Assembly (NCBI GenBank): GCA_028554755.1
Contig: JAPTOF010000001.1
Location: 5,376,501 to 5,440,500 of the forward strand
Direction: 5' to 3'
DNA length: 64,000 nt
DNA from: Cordia subcordata
Lineage: Eukaryota; Streptophyta; Magnoliopsida; Boraginales; Cordiaceae
Below, one piece after another: positions 24,762 to 36,276 of this stretch. A model generated the notes under the pieces. It saw only the letters and a program-made list of their open reading frames with translations. It had not been told where the DNA came from and searched no databases. Made by a program: the position numbers and the translations under genes. Numbering within the stretch: position 1 is the stretch's first letter; every line of letters begins with the position of its first letter.

Positions 24762-25603
24762 TTCAAGACTCTCTACTTGAGGCCTCCCAGGAACATACTT
24801 TCTCGACGTGAAGTAGTTGAGATTTGGGAGAAGTTTACCGGCAAAGTGTTGCTCAAGTCATCGATGTCCAAAGAAGAACTTATAGAGTCAACGAAAGGTA
24901 AGACCATATACATAGAGAGAGAGAGAGAGCAACTTGAGTTTTGTTTTAATTAAATGAATATAGTTAATTTATTTTTCCCAAGAAAAGTTTAAAATGTTCT
25001 TAAATCATTAAAAAAATCTCGTTTATGCTTGAAAACAAATGGTCACTTAACTATAGAAGTATTTGTTTTGGTATATTAAAAAGTAGTAATATTCTATTAA
25101 ATAAAACATGCAAGCCTTCATTATTATAACATTTTTAGCTCTTTTGCAACACGATATTAAAAATAAAAAAAACTGTGCAAAAAATGAAAGAAAACGCGGC
25201 AATTGGCGTCTTTTTGTAATGGTTTTTCAACTGTTGTATAAACTAGAACATTTTACAACCGTTAATTTTTTTAAATCATTTTTTTTTTGTTTTGCGATAT
25301 CTGGCACTATATATGCAACGATTAAATCGATCATTTGCAGCAGTTTTAGATTTTACAATATATTAAAAAATTGTGGTAGAACATGTTCTAGCTTTTTAAA
25401 TTTTTTTTTTTTTTTTGTTTAATTCTCTTGCAAAGGACTTGATTATGCGTGGCAAGTTGCGATATCTCACTACAACCAAGTGTTCTATGAAGGGTGTCTT
25501 ACTAACTTTGAAATTGGAGATGATGGGGTGGAAGCATCGAAACTATATTCAGAGGCTAATTAAGTACATCACTGTGGAGGAGTACCTCAAACGATATGTA
25601 TAA
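24762..25603 (+). pseudogene. PLR pseudogene B, 5'-truncated and frameshifted
   Basis: Only the second half of exon 3 (24762-24897, KTLYLRPPRNILSRREVVEI onward) and exon 4 (25436-25603) remain. The splice sites between them are kept (GAAAG/GTAAG and CAAAG/GA). In exon 4, after EASKLYSEAN, two extra bases turn the expected AAGTACACCACT region into an in-frame TAA. The true C-terminal codons (EEYLKRYV) continue in another frame. Exons 1 and 2 and the first part of exon 3 are absent, but DNA at about 24260-24410 resembles PLR-A intron 2 (GTAGAGAAAAAGATGAGAAC). The copy therefore arose by gene duplication followed by deletion, not by reverse transcription. Intron 3 is like that of copy A. Confidence 0.88.
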
Positions 25604-27292
25604 CAATCTAATTGGGTTATGAATTTAATTTCATGTGGCAAAGCAAAATAAAACTGTTATTTCTTGTATTTAGTTTCTTGCTAATGACAAATAATATTTA
25701 TCTCCACCATGGTACAGTACCAAATCAAAATTTCCATCTTTTCTTTTGTTTTTTGGCCAAAATCAACTCTCCATTTACAATCATCAAACACACATACAAC
25801 ATATATAGCATGTCCCATCAGATCAATTGTCCATTGACAAGCAGAGCTCAAAATGAAAAAAAAAAAAAAAAAGTAGTCACAGCCATAAAATTTAAACATT
25901 TGTTTCGGCATTTTGTGTCGGGATAATCTATAAACAACTCTTCATTATTATAATATTTGCAGCTCTTTTAGAACATGATAATTGAAAAATAACAAAGTTG
26001 TCATAAAAAATGAAAGGTTAAAATGCACGTTACCCCTTATAGTTTATATAAATAGCTGATTATCTCCTATGATTTAAAACAAACCACATTATCCTCTGCA
26101 CTTTTCAAGAGTGGCATATAATCCCGAATTTTAACTTATTCCGTCTAATTTAACAAGAATGCATTACACTCTCTTTTGTTGCATATATGAATGTCAAATT
26201 TTAGATTTTGCTAAAATTTTTTTTACCAAAACACCCTTATTGAGAGTTATAGCATAATTTATTTATCTTCACTTTATAAAATAAAAATTAAAAAATTAAA
26301 AATTAAAAATTTAGGTATAAATTCAAATCTAAAAATTACAAAAAATAAATTTAAAAATTTTAAAAATTTTAAAATAAAATAATAAATTAAAACATTTAAA
26401 ATTTTAAAATTTTAACTTAAAAAGGTTTTTTTAATTTAATTTAAAAATTAAAAAATTAAATTAATTTTTTTTAATTTAAAAAAGTTAAAATTCCATTAAG
26501 TGTTTATGTTTTACGATTTGAAACCCTTTTACCTCGTGAATTTTCATATTAAATTCCGAAGTCATTTAAGGAACCTGAAAATTAAATGGGATAGAAAAAT
26601 AACATTTTCTTCATAAAGTTACACATACAAAATAATACACATTCACATAAATTCACACATGCGCATGTGTTTTTCTGTAGTTTGATTTCACCAGTTTTCT
26701 TCAGCTTGCTGTTTTGTTAGACCATTTAACTATTTTTAGCGAAAACATGCAGAAAATTAGCATTCATTGAAATACTTACATTGTTAAAAAGGTATGCCAT
26801 CGTTAAGTAATGCATGAGAAAATCTTAGCAACAGTTTAAAAATCGATGGGTAATTAATAAAGATTGTGGGAAAGAGTAGGAATGGCATAATATAAAAACA
26901 GATCAAACGGAAGAAGTAAATAACACGTTTATCTGTCATATAACTTCTGATATCATGACAAAGTATATTCGTTTAATTAATCACTTCACACAACATATAT
27001 AGGTCTTATATATTACTGATTGCAAGTTACCAGCTCAAGCATAAGAAGTATCTGTACGAGAAGAACAGGTAACAGAAAAAACAGGAAAAATCTAAATTTA
27101 AACTTTAAACTACACATCCTCTATCATTATTTCTTCCAATTTTGTTATCGGATTATCGAGATGAAATTAGTACGTACAACTTTCAATTATTATAATTATT
27201 AATACCTTTCTTTTTTTTTTTTTTGCTCTTAGCTTTAATGTGATTAATCACATATGATATTCGATGCCAATATGCCATCATTTGTTTTGAAG
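25604..27292. other. Spacer between PLR relics B and C
   Basis: Simple AT-rich DNA (a very A/T-rich block at 26276-26510) is followed, from about 26515 to 27290, by sequence resembling PLR-A intron 2 (AACCCTTTTACC, TATGCCATCGTTAAGTAATG, then the ACACTATCAAAAC exon 3 start). Exons 1 and 2 of relic C are missing. No other gene is seen. Confidence 0.55.
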
Positions 27293-28214
27293 CTATATAT
27301 GTCGATGAAGATGATATAGTCACCTACACTATCAAAACAATAGATGATCTGAGGACTCTAAACAAGACTTTGTATATGAGGCCTCCCAAGAGTCTCTCAA
27401 AGTGAAGTAGTTGAGATTTGGGGAAAGGTAATTGGAAAAGAATATCCAAACAAGAACTTTTGGAGTCAATGAAAGGTAAGACTACAACAACATATTGTGA
27501 CAATTTTTTCAACCCCTTGATCTCTCCCTTTTACTATATGGCGATTTAGTCCACTTTTCTAGAGCAACTTGACTTTTGCTTTAATTGAAAGAATCTTTTT
27601 ACTTTATTTTCTTCAGAACAAAATTAAAATTATTGAATTATCATCAAATTTCTTTACCACGTATGTAATTCAAAAACATGAACGAGTGGTCACTTAACCA
27701 TATGACCATTTGTTTTTGTATGTTATAAGTAGATGATAATCTATTAAAGCAAGCCTTCATTTTCATATGTTACATCCGCAGCTCTTTTTGCGACCCGCCA
27801 ATTGAAATATACAAACCGTTGGGTGTCTTATTTTAATTGTGACGGTATTTCAAGCCGTTGTATAAAGTAAAACTTTTCACAACGGTTAAAATTTTTTTAT
27901 TATTTTGTACAACGGCATCATATACAACAGTTAAATCATTTACAAGAATTTTAGCTTTTACGATACGTCGAAAATGTGGTAGTGCATATATTCTAACTGT
28001 TGATTTCTATGATTGTTTTATTTCTCCCTCGTGAAGGTCTTGATTTTGCACAACAATTTGGGTTACGTCATTACTACGATATGTTCAATGAAGGGGGTGT
28101 TACGTTGCTAACTTTGAAATAGGAGATGAAGGAGAAGAGGCATCTAAACTATACCCAAAGAGGTTGAGTACACCATGGTCCACGGTGGGGGCCTACCTCA
28201 AGCGATATGTATAG
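27293..28214 (+). pseudogene. PLR pseudogene C, lacking exons 1-2 and multiply frameshifted
   Basis: Exon 3 (27293-27475) starts well (YVDEDDIVTYTIKTIDDLRT) but has a small deletion in the PPKNILSQRE region near 27391 and a second of about 17 bases after IGKE near 27441. Exon 4 (28037-28214) has extra G residues in the YEGCLTNF region and further insertions near the C-terminus, ending at TAG instead of TAA. Exon borders at AAAG/GTAAG and AAG/GTCTTGAT are kept. Upstream DNA matches PLR-A intron 2, so this is a duplicated, unprocessed pseudogene. It is more decayed than relic B. Confidence 0.88.
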
Positions 28215-29708
28215 TGTACGATCTAATAGCATTTTATTTCATGTGGCAATAATGCAAATTTTTTTTAAAAAAAAAGAGAGAGAGAGAAGAAGAAATACTA
28301 AATAAAATACTTATTGAAAAAAGGCTTGCTTTTGACTTTAAAAGACAAAACCAATTTAAATGGACCCTTAATAAAGCTGGCGCATACAATAAATAGTAAT
28401 ACTGTCATTGCACAAAATACCTTTATTTTTCATAAATTGGAGATCATCCATAAAATATTTTAAATTTCATATTCTAGATTCTCTATATATATACACACAT
28501 ATACACTTGTCTACATATATCACTACAACAAATTTGATCTTTTGTGACGCATAATTTTGTCATTAAAAATCAAAATTTCATCATTGGTATGTTTAGTGAT
28601 AGTCGTTACAAATCGTCACATATATTCAAGTCACTAATAATTCTTATGACGAAATTTTAGTTCGTCACTATAATAGTATCTAAAGTGATGAGTAATATTG
28701 TCACTCTTGCTGCCATTATATTATGACAAATATTACCGTCACAATTACATTTTTCAATTGTGACTTTTTATTTGTCACTAAAATGACAACATATAGTGAT
28801 GCTTCTTATTGTGACAACTTAATTTATCTTTTGTGATCAAATTTGTCACTATCGAATTTTATTGTATGGTCACTATTTAATTATAACTTTAGAGACGATA
28901 AATATAATCACAACATTTATTTTTGTTATTGTGTTACCATTATTGTTATAATTTAATTAATGTTAATTTGATCACGTAAATTTATAAAAATAAAAAAATA
29001 AACAAGATAATATCAAGCTTGATATAAAAATCTAATTGCATAAACTATAATTCAATATCTCAAAATGAAGTATAATCTAATAATATTTCATAATATATTA
29101 CATGTTTGGAAGTACTATCCTACTAATTCACTAAAAAAATAGCACTAACGATCATTACTCCTTAATTACATAAGAAAATGTATCATTCCTAATTTTTATT
29201 CTCAAAAGAAGAAAATAAGAGATCTGCATGTCTATTCCACGGTGTGCTTATGCCACTTCTTCCAATTGATGCTGCATAAAAATATAAGGATATGTTAGAA
29301 TACAAAGATACAACAAAGGAAAAAAATAAAAAATAAACAAATTAAAATTTCAATTAAATGAATTAAGCCTAAGAAGAAAAGCTACAAAAATAAACAATTA
29401 AATCTTATAAATTGTCAATTATAATCAAAAGAAAATGATATATCAGAGCAGGTCACCAATCTCATTTCAAATATAATCATATAAAAGACTACCTGTATAT
29501 CTTCAATTTTACAAAAAAAATTCGAATCTAACTTAGGTAATCATAAGTCAGACTTAGGTCACCAATATGATTTGATCAGATTTCATAAATCTGCATTTTG
29601 GCATGAATAATCAATCCTTTAGTATTTAACGATCAAAATCAATCAAATACTAAAAAATAATAACAATGTATATAAATTTTTTTTTTAAAAAAAAAAACAA
29701 TGCCTATC

Positions 29709-29829
29709 ATTACCTACCCAACAACTTGTCATATGGTGACGAGAGAATATCAAACTCATGAAATTTAGGTGGTGGAGGATTTTGAATACCTCTGTCAACC
29801 CTTGTGGATGATAATGATGAACTAGATCC
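29709..29829 (-). pseudogene. Possible transposase exon remnant inside the CACTA element
   Basis: Read on the minus strand from 29829, about 39 codons are open, with GSSSSLSSTRVDRGIQNPPP then KFHEFDILSSPYDKLLG, before TAA. The Ser-rich and Pro-rich composition would suit the C-terminal part of a plant En/Spm second protein. The match is by impression only and could be chance. Confidence 0.25.
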
Positions 29830-29970
29830 AAAAAAAATAAAAGAAGAAAAAGAGGCATGAGTAATCAGGCCTTAATGTATTTCTTCACACCCCCACCGGC
29901 CTATGTAACAATGAAGAGGCATGTTATGTTCATTTACAAAGAAAGAGAGTTGTGTAATTGAGATTTAAAC

Positions 29971-30611
29971 GGTGGAGGTAGGGATGTCAATGGTACCCCG
30001 CCTCGCCCCACAAGGGTACTGGAGGGATCGGGGTTGGGTGACCCAACCCCGGTCCACCCCCGAATATATATGTATGTATATATACATATGTATATATATA
30101 TGTATGTATGTATATACATATGTATATATATACGTATGTATGTAAGTATCTACATATATATATATATGTATGTATGTATGTATGTATATTATATATTATG
30201 TTTAATAATTATGATTGGAAGTAAGTTTAGATTTAATGTGTTATTGTTGTAAAATTATGTTGAATTTTAAGTATTAGAGTTTGAATTTGATGTGTTAAGG
30301 TTTAGTGCATGATTTATGTTATTTTTTATTTATTTTTATCTAATTAAAAAGTAGGGATTTTACTTGATAGATAGGGGTTTAACAAGTAAGTGTTTTGTCC
30401 CAATACTACGACCCCTTTGGCTTTTGTTGACAGGTGCCCCGTAGGCAGGGGCATGGTGTAAAAAACACTGGTAGGGGCGGGGATGATAGTTGGGAGAAAA
30501 CCCTAGTACATGTATAGGGGCGGGGTAGGGGCAGGTGGAAAAATACCAGGTGCGGAGTAAGGGTTTGTAAACCCCGCCCTACCCTACCTCATTGACATCC
30601 CTAGATGGAGG
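29971..30611. mobile_element. hAT-like element (625 bp) with 8-bp target duplication, nested in CACTA
   Basis: The element 29979-30603 starts TAGGGATGTCAATG and ends CATTGACATCCCTA, perfect inverted ends of the plant hAT type. It is flanked by GGTGGAGG (29971-29978) and GATGGAGG (30604-30611), an 8-base duplication with one change. Internal edges are G/C-rich (CCCCGCC and GGGGCGGGG). The centre holds a (ATGT/TA)n microsatellite at about 30063-30190. No transposase is seen. Confidence 0.85.
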
Positions 30612-31019
30612 CGCAAGACAGTGGGGTTTGGGATAAAAATGTTGCAACTAGGGCTTTTTACGTTCTCTTGGCGATAAAAGAAAAAAGGGAAAAAATAAAG
30701 GAAGTGTGAACTTTATACTTTATTTTATCATTTATCTTTTTCAAGCAACTTTAAAAATTAGTGAGAAACAACTTATAAGGTTCTATTAATATTAATGATA
30801 TCTTTGTGATTAAAAAAAATTGAATAAATAAAATTCTTGATTTTTTTGTAATTAAAAATATTTTAATTTGTAAAATTCATATGATATTCATAAATTTGTC
30901 ACTATTTATTTGCAGGAAAATAACTTACTAGAAAAAAATATTTTCTAACGAAGATGTTTTCTTAGAAAAATAGAATAACTTCTAATGTTTGATTATCATA
31001 CAAGAAAATATTTCCAAGT

Positions 31020-31515
31020 CTATTAGTTAGTAATGGCAATGGGACGGGGTGTGCTCATTTCTATCCGCTCAGCTATTGGTAAAACTCCCACCCTCCCCTT
31101 CCATATACATATAATAGGGTAAACTCCTATACTACCTTCTCTACCTTAGTCAGATGGGAAAAATCTCGCATTCGAGTACCGGTCACCAAAGTTAATGGCA
31201 TTAAAATTTTTTTAAAAAAGACTAATACATGATAATGTATTAAAAAAAAGTTAAACTTTTTCAACTAAATGAAAGAGATTTTAATGATGTAAAGTTTGTT
31301 AAAAATATATAAGAACATGCTAGAAGCAACAAATATTATATATAAAAGGCGGGAGAAACTGGGGTAGACAAACCTCTAACCAGCCCTAACCTTGTAGCGG
31401 AGTAGGGGAAGAAAACCCTAGCCTGCCCCCAATGGGGGTTTTCTAACAAAAACTTTGCCATGTACTTTTATGGAGCGAAATAGGACGAGGTACTATTACC
31501 ATCTCTATTGTTAGT
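31020..31515. mobile_element. Second hAT-like element (480 bp), diverged, nested in CACTA
   Basis: The element 31028-31507 begins TAGTAATGGCAATGGGACGG and ends ATTACCATCTCTA. The ends pair at about 11 of 13 positions. Flanks CTATTAGT and TTGTTAGT agree at 6 of 8 positions. It shares the GGGACGGGG/CCCC edge style with the element at 29979 and is older by divergence. No coding frame. Confidence 0.6.
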
Positions 31516-34500
31516 CACATTTAGAAGATATTTTCAATAAGAATTTTTAAATAAAAAAAAAAGCATTTTGCAATTAGAAATATATTATGTTAATTAACAA
31601 ATTAAAAATATATAATTATATTGAAAATTAAAAAGTTAGGAAAATTGAGAACCTAACTAACTAAAAATTTAGAATAATTGTTTTAACTTGTAAAATAATT
31701 AAATGTCTGTTAATTTTCAAACCTTTATATTTATATTTTAATTTGTTTAGTTTTAAATTTTTAATCTTTTTGTAAGTTCTGGTTTGTAAATTTTTATATT
31801 TTATTTTTTATTTTAATCTTTAATTTTAATTTTTAAAATTGAAACTTTAATTTTAAATCTTTATACTTTTTTAATCTTTTTAAATTTTAGCTTCAATTTT
31901 TTAATTCATTTTTTATTTTTTTATTTTTTATTTTTATTTTAAATTTTAAATTTGTTGATTTTTCAACTTTTGAAGGGTCTTGGTCAAGATAAGGGTAGAG
32001 AAAGGTAGGATGGCCAGAATAAATGAGGAACTCACAAATAATAAAAATATTATCGAAAAATTATTTATAAATGTCATTACTATCACCATTAATACTGGTG
32101 ATATTTACACAATTAAAAAAATTAAATAAGCAAGTGATATTTGTAATTATCACTATTTATTACGTTTAGTATAAAATAACTTTATTATCACAAATAATAC
32201 AAAATTAGCATAAAAAATTAGAATGTCACTATTATTATTATTATTATTATTAGTGATGATATCTACATTGGCTGAAAAATAAATAATTAAAATATCTAAT
32301 TTCTTGCAATAACTATACCAAAAGTATCCTTAATATAATATTTGTCGTAAAATTCATCAAAAATAAAAGTAAAAAACTGGTAAAAGTATTTTAGACGTTT
32401 AAAATGAATATATTATTAGTGATTATACCAAATTTGTCACTAAAAAGTTGTTAGTTAAGTATATTTAATGACCGAAATTATAGTGACATTAGCAAAATTG
32501 TCACTATTAATATCTTTTGGTGACACAATAATAGTAACATTAACAAAACTGTCACTAATAATATCTTTGAGTGACAACACTATAGTGACATTAACAAAAT
32601 TTCACTATTTATATTTTTTGTGACAAAAAATTGTTATGTCACAAATAATACAATATTAGTGATGAAATTTTTAAAGCATCACTACTATCACTATTTCGGT
32701 GATGATATTTATATTGTCACAAAAATTTTGTTACTAGAAGTTGAATTTCTTGTATATGTACCGGTGCAACATATTTCGATAGACCAATTACGTTAACATA
32801 GCAAAGTATCGGTCCTCACCAAATCAATTATTTAGTTGTTACATAAACATTATTAGTAAATTTTCACCTACTACTTAAGTGATTTTTCAATGTGGTGGCC
32901 CCTACAGAGAGGTTAGTCTAACAAGACGAGAATCTACCACCAAATTTTCAATCCTTTTCGTTTGTTACAATATTCATTGTTATTTAATTTTCATGAAATC
33001 TTTTTACCTTTTCTTTTTTTTTTTTTTCTCTCTTTTGGTCGAGCAGCCCCATCAAACAATCATCTTGAAATTGTAGGCTCATTTTTATGCTATCTTCTAC
33101 AGATTCTAACTATACATTTTCTTTTTAATTTTTGTTAAGTAATTAAGTACAAGTGTTCATTGAAATGAAAAGTTTTAACAAAAAAAAAAAAGAAATAAAG
33201 AAGAGGAAGAAGAAAGACAAAATTGAAATAAAAAATGTTTACATGAAGTAGCTTGTGAGATGCAGCCTGTGCATTGATAATAATACAAGTTAGCTTTGAT
33301 TGATGTTCCACCTGTGAAAAGTTTCCTGCTAACACTAATACTATTCCTATGTTTCATATTCCTTTATTCAGTTTATGTTTAATATCAAACTCGATATTTC
33401 TAACCACGTGGTGGTCCATGAGGGTCTTTTTCTTGATGGAGCCAATAATTCATTTCACGCCAAATGTGATAGATTGCCAAATGTGATAGATTGAAGTACC
33501 AAATAACATTTTGATTGCACAAGCCTACAGTATAATCTGTTACCACCAGTCTTGTTATAGCCACACACGATAATATGCTCCCATTTAAGTAATACTAAAA
33601 GTGATTAGGCACTCACAATCTCTCCTCTGAAGTGCAATAGCAGTAAACGTATAACCAGTCGAGGAGGGGAAAGAAGAAGGTGCAAGGGAGGAATCAAATC
33701 TTTTCACACACACACACACACACATATATTTGTCCGCAAGCAACATTTGCAGTTTGCATATTCCAGTAATATGATTGGACATTGTATTATTAATGTGACA
33801 GACTTTAGTTTATACCCTATGATCTTCTTATGTTCGAAATTACTTTTAAAGCTTATTTAGCGCTTGGCGCGTCCGGCCTAGCTAGTTGAAGGAAGAGTTG
33901 TGGTCAAGATGGTGAAGAATGTAATATGTTTTGTTTGGTGATTATGCTTAATATGTGTGGTTGATTACATTATGGGAAACATTAGTTTTAAATATGCATG
34001 TATTTTTGATTGCCCAGAATAGCTAAAATTTTCTCCATTTCCCCGAGTATTGAGGCTAGTGATTCGATGATCAAGTGTTCGCTGGTTAAATATTTTGTGA
34101 ATGTCGCGCAGTGATATAAATTTTCTTTATGTTATTCTTGATAGTTAAGTGTTAATTCGATCTAATAAATATTTTGGATAGGCATGACATTCGTATATAA
34201 GAGAAGGCAAAATGTATATTGTCTGTCAATTTTATGATTTCATCTAACAAAAATAATATAGAGGGGAAAAGAAAATGGAAGGTAGAATTTAATACTTAAT
34301 TTTATCAGATGAAAAACAATAAAAATTTTTGTTCCTAAACAATTAATATCAATAGATTCAATTTTAATATCCATCGAGTCTAGTGCATATAGACGTGATA
34401 TAAGTGTGTGTGCGCAATATATGTATATATACATTCATATATATACATATTACATACATATATATATATGCGTGTGTATATATATATATATATATATATA

Positions 34501-35718
34501 TTTATGATCAGATGACGAGTCATTAATTCTGAAATTATGGTACCGAGAATATAACTGAAGGGAAGAGCATCAGGAGCAACCAGACAAAAAAAAATCAGAA
34601 GATAATTATTCTGTGCATCTTTTGCTTAATTTATTAGATACGATATCTAGTTTTGGTATAACATAAAGCACAAGGTTAATTATCAATAGAATCAGACGAA
34701 GGGAGTAGGATTAATGCATTCCAACTGGGCCTTTTTATATTCTTTATGCTTTGCTTGTATATACATATCGCGCACTAGCAATTATATTGCTCTATACACA
34801 CATTTTAATGTGTTCATTTATTGTTGATTTTAAATTTTGTTACACACCATTTTAAAATTATTAAAAGAGTTATTTGATAAAATTAACAATCAAATATGTA
34901 AAAAATATTTATCGCTATTTTATTAATAAATCATAAAAGGATAACAACTTAGGTACCTTAGAGTTGAAAAACTACATATCCAAACTAATAAACTATACTC
35001 AAAATTTTAATTTGAATTTAACAATATCTCGTACCCTTTTGAAGATCTATTAACATGCATGTAAAAATAAGAGTATATGCATCAAATTCTCATTCATTTA
35101 GAAGAGCTAACATGTCAAGCTTAGATCCTCCGGCTTTACGCTGTGTTTCGAATAAGCTATATAAGATATAATAATTAAGTAATTGATTATTGACTTATTT
35201 TTTATAACCATAAATAATACATCTTATCATAAGCATATTACGAAGTCTCAAAACAAATCATATTTTTAATATAAAACATCAAATAAGCAGGGTTGGAACC
35301 AGGACTTCAATATGAGAGGGGGGGGGGCAACATATAATTAAAAGACTTTTTCACATCTAATTTATCATTTTATATTACAATTTACAAATAATCATTAAAA
35401 ATTATTATTTAATTACTTTATGTCATTGCTTTATTTCTAAATAAAAAAACATATATTAAAAATTATCATTACAACTAAACAAATAAGAATCACAACAAGA
35501 AATAATTTGGATAAAGTTATTTACCTTTTTTTACTTTCTTGTACTTTAAAATATTTACTCTCTAAAAAAAAGGTAAAAGTAATATTAAGAAAAAGAAAAT
35601 GTACAAAATTATATATTAAAAAATAAATAAATAGATACAATATGGTTTACTTTTTTTTGTTGGTTTGTCTTCTTTGTTTATTGTAAAAAAATAAATAAAA
35701 ATGAAATCAGAAAGAGTT

Positions 35719-35760
35719 GGGGGTGGGGGGACGAGAGAGAGAGAGGGAGGGGGGGGAGGG
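35719..35760 (+). repeat. G-rich/purine tract with quadruplex-like G runs
   Basis: GGGGGTGGGGGG, then a GA run, then GGGAGGGGGGGAGGG gives at least four G runs of three or more within about 42 bases. It lies about 520 bases upstream of the PLR-D start codon. Confidence 0.7.
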
Positions 35761-36202
35761 CATAACAAAAAGGACAAAGTAAAAATTTGAAAAAAAAAAG
35801 GAAAAGAACAGGAAGTTGTTGACAACTCGGCGCCTTGAGCAAAAAGCCTAGCATGAGGGGATCAGTCAAATCTTTTATTTATTTTTGTTAGTCGGCGAAT
35901 AATTTGTCCAACTTGAAAATTAAATTTGACTAAATGATTCATAAATTATCTGATTACTGATTATAAAATCTTTTTCTTTTTGAGTTTTATTCGATTCATA
36001 TACTTTAATTCTTTTAAATAATGCTTTTCATAATCCAAATATTTTTTTTTTTTTTAAATTTTTTAGAAATAATTTTATTTTTCCTTTTAAAACCCTCGGG
36101 GCTGGGAAAATCTTTCTTTCTTAATTTTTCAACTTTTTTGGAGGGAGGGGGGCTGCAAATAATATAGGCATCTTATAATAAAAGTTTATACCAAACACTA
36201 GT

Positions 36203-36212
36203 ATATAAATAG
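36203..36212 (+). promoter_or_regulatory. TATA box of PLR-D
   Basis: TATAAATAGA lies about 65 bases before the ATG, followed by (GATA)n to about 36236 and (GA)n at 36250-36270. A start site about 30 bases downstream would leave a short GA-rich 5' UTR. Confidence 0.55.
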
Positions 36213-36276
36213 ATAGATAGATAGATAGATAGATATATAATCTCAACACGAGAGAGAGAGAGAGAGAGAGAATTCC

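Larger units (their letters stand above)
28521..32758. mobile_element. Decayed CACTA (En/Spm) element, non-autonomous, about 4.2 kb
   Basis: The left end CACTACAACAAATTTGATCT fits the CACTA consensus CACTACAAGAAA. The right end, reversed, reads CATATACAAGAAATTCAA, a damaged copy. Both ends are lined for several hundred bases by subterminal repeats on both strands of the type TTTGTGAC/GTCACTA/TAGTGAC (28540-28920 and 32050-32740), typical of this superfamily. The flanking 3-base duplication is not clear (TAT against TAC). No intact transposase is present. Two hAT-like elements are nested inside. It sits between PLR relic C and PLR-D. Confidence 0.8.
32759..36276. other. Intergenic DNA upstream of PLR-D
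   Basis: No gene is seen on either strand. It contains poly-T tracts, a 17-bp tandem duplication (33459-33492, GCCAAATGTGATAGATT twice), a (CA)n run at 33706-33723, a long TA run at 34440-34501, and G-rich tracts at 35318-35329 and 35719-35760. Confidence 0.5.

Noticed and set aside
30034..30252. Tyr/Ile repeat open frame on +
   Set aside because: It is a translation of the (ATGT/TA)n microsatellite in the hAT-like element.
35282..36150. LTR retrotransposon between the G-rich tracts
   Set aside because: No paired long repeats, no gag or pol similarity and no target duplication could be found by eye.
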